Positions 1 through 3,726 of a DNA stretch of 6,551 nucleotides are shown piece by piece. The DNA is taken from the NCBI GenBank assembly GCA_023146675.1, contig JAGLBQ010000327.1:1-6551 (forward strand), in the 5' to 3' direction. Under the pieces are notes generated by a model. That model was not told the origin of the DNA. It worked only from the letters and a program-made list of their open reading frames with translations, and ran no database searches. Within the stretch, counting starts at the first letter, position 1, and each line of letters opens with the position of its first letter. The DNA is from Cocleimonas sp. Its GTDB lineage: Bacteria > Pseudomonadota > Gammaproteobacteria > Thiotrichales > Thiotrichaceae. The translations under genes and the position numbers were made by a program.

Positions 1-2831
1 TCAATTTGGTCCACTAAAATAATGGAATTTCGCATAATCATTCCTGACAATGCCAATGAGCCTAGTAAAGCGACAAAGCCAAACGGTTTATCAAAGAGTA
101 GCAAAAAGCTAATCACACCAATAAAACCAAAGGGAGCTGTTAATAGCACCATAAAGAGACGCACAAATGATTGTAGCTGCACCATTAAAAGCAACAACAT
201 AATGGCTATAAAAATAGGAACCACCGCCATAATAGAATCCGAGGCATTATCACTCTCTTCCTCTGCCCCACCAACGGCTAGGTGGTAGCCAAGCGGTAGG
301 TTATTTTTAATGCTAATAAGCTGCTCTTGAACCTCAGCACTTACGGTAGGGGCTTGAGTTTCCGTATAAATATCACCTCGTACTGTAATGGTGAGTAAAC
401 GATCATTACGCATAATCAAGCCATCTTCTGTGCTATTGACTATCGTGGCAATGTCCGCTAATAAAATAAATTTACCGTCTATACTCGGAATTTTTATTTT
501 ATTAATATTTGATACTTGCTGACGAATGGCTTCATTATCCTTCAACATAATATTAATCGTTTGATTTCCCTCTCGATATTCACCAATAGGCAAACCATTT
601 AATGCCATGCTAAGCGACTGATTTAACATAGCTTGTGTAATACCTAGTTTAGCTGCTTTATCACTGTCTAAGTTTAGTTTAATAATTCGATTAGGATTTC
701 CCCAATCTAAATGTACATTGCTTAAATTCTTATTACTTTTCATTTTCTCAGCTACTTTATTGGCAATCAAACGCAAAGTGGATGCATCAGTCCCTGAGAC
801 GCGAAACTGCACAGGATAACCAACAGGCGGACCATTCTCTAAACGCAATGCACGCAAACGTAGGTGAGAAAAGGCAACACTATCCATTAAGGAAATTATT
901 TCTGTACGCAATGCTTCTCTCTCTTCCAAACTATTTGCTGTTACAACAATTTGCGCAAAAGAATCATCCTCTAACTGTTCATCAAGCGGTAAGTAAAATC
1001 GCGGAGAACCTCGCCCTATGTAGCTAGCAAAGTTATCGACTCTATCGTCTTGTGTTTTTAAATAGTCCTCCATTTTCTTTGTTTCAATTTTAGTTTGCTG
1101 AATTGAGGAACCTTCTGGCAACTTTAGATCAATTAATAGCTCAGGACGTATAGAACTTGGGAAGAATTGTTGTTGTAATTGAGTAAATCCAAGACCTGAA
1201 ACCACTAATAAGCTCACCGTAAAGAGAATAATAATGGCAGGATGCAAAATACAAAATAGCACTAAGCGTTTAAAATAATGCATAGATCTAGCAATAAAGG
1301 AGAATTGAGAACCTGAAAAAAGCGTGATTTTATTGCGCCGTTCTTTTTGGTTTAGTAATAATTTAGTTCCCAAATAAGGTACTAAAATAACGGCTGAAAA
1401 CCATGATAGTACTAAAGAGATAGCAACGACTTGAAAGATAGAACGCGTATATTCTCCTGTTGAAGAGTCTGCAAGTGCAATAGGCAAAAAGCCTGCAATC
1501 GTTACTAATGTACCTGTTAACATTGGAAAAGAAGTCGTCATATAAGCATAACCTGCTGCTTTTACACGGCTCATTCCTTGTTCAAGTTTCAAGGACATCA
1601 TTTCAACCGCGATAATGGCATCATCAACTAATAACCCTAATGCAAGTATTAATGCACCTAATGATATTTTATGCAAACCCACATCAAAAACGGACATAAA
1701 ATAAAACGTCCCTGCTAGAACAACAGGAATTGATAACGCAACAACCGCCCCTGCACGTAGCCCCAGACTAAAGAAACTAACGGCAAGGACAATAAAAACA
1801 GCTTCTGCCACGGTGACTAAAAACTCATTGATCGCTTTAGTGACAGTGCGTGGTTGATCGTTAACCCGCATAAATTGCATGCCTTCAGGTAACTTTTTAC
1901 GAATACGCTCAACCGTTTTATCAAGATCTTTACCCAGACGAATAATATCGCCCTTTTTATCCATTGAAACCCCCATGCCAATGGCGGGAAGCCCTTGATA
2001 ATGCATACTTGCAGCAGAAGGTTCCTCATAACCACGCGTTATTTTAGCAACCTCATCTAAACGAACTGTTTCTTTACTGGTTTCAATCGGTAAGCTGCGT
2101 ATATCGTCCAAAGAGGAGAACTTATCCTTAAGGCGAACATAGGTCCGCCCTTCATCATTATCATAAAAGGCCTCTGGCACTATTTCATTTTGCCCTGCAA
2201 TTGTGGCTAATAATTGTTGTTTATTAACGTTTAGCTCATTAATTTTTTTATTATTAAGCTCTATATTAATGCGCTCCTTTTGAACCCCGATGAGTAATGT
2301 TTTTGCTACATCAGGTAAGACTAAAAATTCTTTACGAACCTCTTCCATCTGATCACGCAGTTGTGCCAAGCTATAATTTTCACCTATTAGTGCATAAATA
2401 TTGCCAAAGGTATCACCAAAATCATCATTAAAAAAGGGTCCCATTACACCCTTTGGTAATTCAAATGCTTTGTCTGAAATGCGCTTTCTGACCTCATAAA
2501 ATAAGATAGCGGCCTCTTCCTTGTCTGCCTCCTCTTTTCCTGTCACAAACAAGGTTGCCTGATCAGCACTAACCACAGAATTTACATTCTCTAAAAAAGG
2601 AACTTCTGAAACAATAAGTTCCAAGCGTTCAACAACTTGTTTCTCCATCTCTGCCGCTGTTGCACCTGGCCATACAACCGTAACCACCATCGTTTTAACC
2701 GTAAAGGGCGGATCTTCTGATTGACTTAAGTTTAGGTAGCCAATGATACCTAGAATAAAAATAAGAAAAACAATTAAAAGAACAAGACTCTTATGCTTTA
2801 AAGCCCAAAGGGAGAGGTTGAATTGATTCAT
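1..2831 (-). CDS. RND efflux transporter permease subunit (AcrB/HAE1 type, TriC-like), C-terminus cut off by the window
   Basis: This is the inner-membrane, proton-driven pump of a tripartite efflux system; family members export drugs, detergents, lipids or secondary metabolites through an adaptor and an outer-membrane channel. The 943 residues seen have no stop or frameshift; relatives have roughly 1,020-1,050, so about 80-100 are missing. TM1 is at about 14-33, followed by the EDPPFT motif (39-44) and the first periplasmic porter/docking loop to about 330. TM2-TM6 lie at about 335-488, TM7 at about 522-548, the second periplasmic loop at about 550-863, TM8-TM9 at 865-912 and TM10 from 916. 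The TM4 proton-relay pair Asp403-Asp404 sits in GLLVDDAI, matching AcrB Asp407/Asp408. In TM10 the motif is GMIMRNSIILVDQI, with Arg934 where AcrB has Lys940, as I recall for TriC-like pumps. ATG at 2831 is the only sensible start: an in-frame TAG (2841-2843) lies four codons upstream and AGGA is well placed. No adaptor gene precedes it. The substrate cannot be read from sequence; family is certain, subgroup less so. Confidence 0.96.
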   Translation of the reverse strand, partial: MNQFNLSLWALKHKSLVLLIVFLIFILGIIGYLNLSQSEDPPFTVKTMVVTVVWPGATAAEMEKQVVERLELIVSEVPFLENVNSVVSADQATLFVTGKEEADKEEAAILFYEVRKRISDKAFELPKGVMGPFFNDDFGDTFGNIYALIGENYSLAQLRDQMEEVRKEFLVLPDVAKTLLIGVQKERINIELNNKKINELNVNKQQLLATIAGQNEIVPEAFYDNDEGRTYVRLKDKFSSLDDIRSLPIETSKETVRLDEVAKITRGYEEPSAASMHYQGLPAIGMGVSMDKKGDIIRLGKDLDKTVERIRKKLPEGMQFMRVNDQPRTVTKAINEFLVTVAEAVFIVLAVSFFSLGLRAGAVVALSIPVVLAGTFYFMSVFDVGLHKISLGALILALGLLVDDAIIAVEMMSLKLEQGMSRVKAAGYAYMTTSFPMLTGTLVTIAGFLPIALADSSTGEYTRSIFQVVAISLVLSWFSAVILVPYLGTKLLLNQKERRNKITLFSGSQFSFIARSMHYFKRLVLFCILHPAIIILFTVSLLVVSGLGFTQLQQQFFPSSIRPELLIDLKLPEGSSIQQTKIETKKMEDYLKTQDDRVDNFASYIGRGSPRFYLPLDEQLEDDSFAQIVVTANSLEEREALRTEIISLMDSVAFSHLRLRALRLENGPPVGYPVQFRVSGTDASTLRLIANKVAEKMKSNKNLSNVHLDWGNPNRIIKLNLDSDKAAKLGITQAMLNQSLSMALNGLPIGEYREGNQTINIMLKDNEAIRQQVSNINKIKIPSIDGKFILLADIATIVNSTEDGLIMRNDRLLTITVRGDIYTETQAPTVSAEVQEQLISIKNNLPLGYHLAVGGAEEESDNASDSIMAVVPIFIAIMLLLLMVQLQSFVRLFMVLLTAPFGFIGVISFLLLFDKPFGFVALLGSLALSGMIMRNSIILVDQI

Positions 2832-2838
2832 AATATAT

Positions 2839-2842
2839 TCCT
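2839..2842 (-). promoter_or_regulatory. Ribosome binding site of the RND pump gene
   Basis: On the minus strand AGGA stands 7 bases before the ATG at 2831. Together with the in-frame TAG that overlaps it (2841-2843), it fixes the pump start codon. Confidence 0.75.
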
Positions 2843-2909
2843 AACAATCGAAATAGAGTATTGATTACGTCTTAAAATTAATATTTTAAAACCACAACAA
2901 CTATTCGTT

Positions 2910-2927
2910 CTTAATTAGCATAAAAGC
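2910..2927 (+). repeat. Spaced direct repeat, copy 1
   Basis: CTTAATTAGCATAAAAGC matches 16 of 18 bases of the stretch at 3380-3397, with an 11-base identical core AGCATAAAAGC. This copy also forms a small palindrome, TTAGC-6-GCTAA (2915-2930). It lies about 80 bases before the pump start and could be a protein-binding site; chance in AT-rich DNA is the main alternative. Confidence 0.35.
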
Positions 2928-2959
2928 TAAGTATTTTATTTCGAATAAATAAAAATAAT

Positions 2960-2984
2960 GGCGTAAAATAAATACTTCACCGCC
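2960..2984 (-). promoter_or_regulatory. Candidate hairpin with U-rich tail in the RND pump leader
   Basis: Read on the minus strand, GGCG (2984-2981) and CGCC (2963-2960) form the base of a stem that extends by UGAA/UUUA after one bulged G, giving about eight pairs and an eight-base loop. It is followed by a T-rich run (minus strand, about 2959-2944). The shape recalls a weak intrinsic terminator or attenuator about 130 bases before the pump start. A second CGCC (2999-2996) could pair with the same GGCG, so two exclusive folds exist. Only four G-C pairs support it. Confidence 0.25.
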
Positions 2985-3040
2985 CTGAAAAAATAGGCGT
3001 GATCCTTACAAAAAAGAAAGAGTGCTAGAAAACAGTCCGC

Positions 3041-3046
3041 ATTATA
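3041..3046 (-). promoter_or_regulatory. Possible -10 element for the RND pump gene
   Basis: The minus strand reads TATAAT, a perfect sigma-70 -10 hexamer, about 210 bases before the pump start. No good TTGACA-like box is found 16-18 bases upstream, and such hexamers occur by chance in AT-rich DNA, so this is only a candidate. If real, the pump mRNA would have a leader of about 200 bases that includes the GGCG/CGCC hairpins. Confidence 0.2.
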
Positions 3047-3226
3047 AATAATAAACAGATGTTTGGTTGTATTTTAGAGATTAATTCTACTAATAGATCA
3101 GTTATTAATCATCTTCACTTTAGGTGGAGGATTCAACAGGTAGAAAGTGAAAAATTGATTTCATGATTAAATTAAAAATATTAAATTAATCTAATTTTTA
3201 CATACCCTTACACATGCCTACAGAGA

Positions 3227-3306
3227 TTTAAAGATAAGAAAAATAATTTTCGAAGTAACCTTTTTTAGATTCTCAACCTTATGCCTTATCCCCGATTATC
3301 TTTAAA
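3227..3306. repeat. Perfect 11-bp inverted repeat enclosing 58 bases
   Basis: TTTAAAGATAA (3227-3237) is matched exactly by its reverse complement TTATCTTTAAA (3296-3306). Immediately inside the left arm, GAAAA (3238-3242) and TTTTC (3247-3251) make a second small hairpin. The 80-base unit could be a folded RNA, a paired operator, or the remnant of a very small mobile element. No flanking target duplication is obvious and the arms are AT-rich, so the biological meaning is open. Confidence 0.4.
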
Positions 3307-3379
3307 ACCCCTCCACTAAGCTTTAAGATCCTAACAAAAAAACTAATAACGACTATAAAAAGAAAAGACTAAAAGAATA

Positions 3380-3397
3380 CTTATTCAGCATAAAAGC
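3380..3397 (+). repeat. Spaced direct repeat, copy 2
   Basis: CTTATTCAGCATAAAAGC repeats the stretch at 2910-2927 with two mismatches. It is followed by a separate short symmetry, GCAA-TG-TTGC (3396-3405). It lies about 330 bases before the polyketide synthase start. No function can be assigned. Confidence 0.35.
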
Positions 3398-3605
3398 AAT
3401 GTTGCAATAAAACAAAAAAATGATTTTATTTTAATCAGAAATTAATTTTCTTGTGTGGAAATATTTACTGATAACTCAAAGCCTTCATCATGCCTAGAGA
3501 AATATTCATATCATCATTTTTTATCAAAAGATAACAGGGGGCTATTATTTTAAACCAAGTTAAATTTCATCAAGAGTTAACCCTATAAAGAGTCAATTCA
3601 AATAT

Positions 3606-3665
3606 TTAATCATCAATTAAAAATTGTATATCCTCAGTCACTACTTTTTGTATACGACGGATCAT
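3606..3665 (-). CDS. Possible 19-residue peptide frame in the intergenic region
   Basis: The frame encodes MIRRIQKVVTEDIQFLIDD and ends at TAA. It is notable only because AAGAGG (minus strand, 3679-3674) stands 8 bases before the ATG, a better Shine-Dalgarno site than either large gene has. The peptide would be a short charged helix with a basic start and an acidic end; it resembles nothing I know. It is divergent from the polyketide synthase, about 60 bases away. It could be a leader peptide, the start of a decayed gene, or chance. Confidence 0.15.
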   Translation of the reverse strand: MIRRIQKVVTEDIQFLIDD

Positions 3666-3678
3666 AAATCAAACCTCT

Positions 3679-3704
3679 TTACTACCATTTTTTTAGTGTA
3701 GTAA
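3679..3704. promoter_or_regulatory. Inverted repeat in front of the polyketide synthase, possible operator
   Basis: TTACTAC (3679-3685) and GTAGTAA (3698-3704) are perfect reverse complements with a 12-base spacer rich in T. The centres of the arms are 19 bases apart, close to two helical turns, as expected for a dimeric regulator. The site ends 22 bases before the synthase start and its left edge touches the AAGAGG of the small minus-strand frame. No regulator family is recognised from the half-site. As RNA it could also form a hairpin next to the ribosome binding site. Confidence 0.35.
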
Positions 3705-3714
3705 TTAAATTTAC

Positions 3715-3720
3715 AAGAGA
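3715..3720 (+). promoter_or_regulatory. Weak ribosome binding site of the polyketide synthase
   Basis: AAGAGA lies 6 bases before the ATG at 3727. It is a modest match to the Shine-Dalgarno sequence. An in-frame TAA at 3706-3708 leaves no room for an earlier ATG, GTG or TTG start. Confidence 0.6.
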
Positions 3721-3726
3721 ATTAAT

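Larger units (their letters stand above)
2832..3726. other. Long AT-rich divergent intergenic region (895 bases)
   Basis: The region separates two divergent start codons and must hold the promoters of both genes. It is visibly richer in A and T than either gene, and all six frames are broken by frequent stops; the longest ATG-started frame I traced has 35 codons and no ribosome binding site. I see no tRNA, CRISPR or transposase and no recognisable riboswitch. Being divergent, it should need no terminator for the flanking genes. At nearly 900 bases it is unusually long for a simple bacterial double promoter, so a small RNA, several operators or decayed sequence are all possible. Individual repeats and hairpins inside it are listed separately. 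Confidence 0.85.

Noticed and set aside
22..288. Plus-strand open frame of 88 codons
   Set aside because: It lies fully antisense to the conserved TM8-TM10 region of the RND pump, and its low-complexity Lys/Ser/Thr-rich translation matches no family; it is a shadow of the pump gene.
782..1027. Plus-strand open frame of 81 codons
   Set aside because: It is antisense to the second periplasmic loop of the pump, whose own frame is continuous and conserved there.
1817..2035. Minus-strand open frame of 72 codons
   Set aside because: It overlaps the pump gene in another frame of the same strand; the pump frame carries recognisable RND sequence through this stretch.
3059..3166. Plus-strand frame of 35 codons beginning MFGCILEI
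   Set aside because: No ribosome binding site precedes it, the composition is that of the surrounding AT-rich DNA, and no family is recognised.
3183..3197. AAATTA-ATC-TAATTT palindrome
   Set aside because: Made only of A and T in an AT-rich stretch; such symmetry is expected by chance.
3489..3533. Plus-strand frame of 14 codons beginning MPREIFIS
   Set aside because: Very short, without a ribosome binding site; expected by chance.
3614..3626. CAATT-AAA-AATTG palindrome
   Set aside because: Only five base pairs, AT-rich, not extended on either side; too little to call an operator.
3624..3656. TTGTATA repeated at 3624 and 3648, as possible promoter boxes for the synthase
   Set aside because: Spacing between possible -35 and -10 hexamers is 19-21 bases and the -10 match is poor; no promoter for the synthase could be assigned with confidence.
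2832..3726. Transposon, integrase, CRISPR or tRNA in the intergenic region
   Set aside because: No regularly spaced repeats, no cloverleaf arms and no transposase-like translation could be found by reading all frames.
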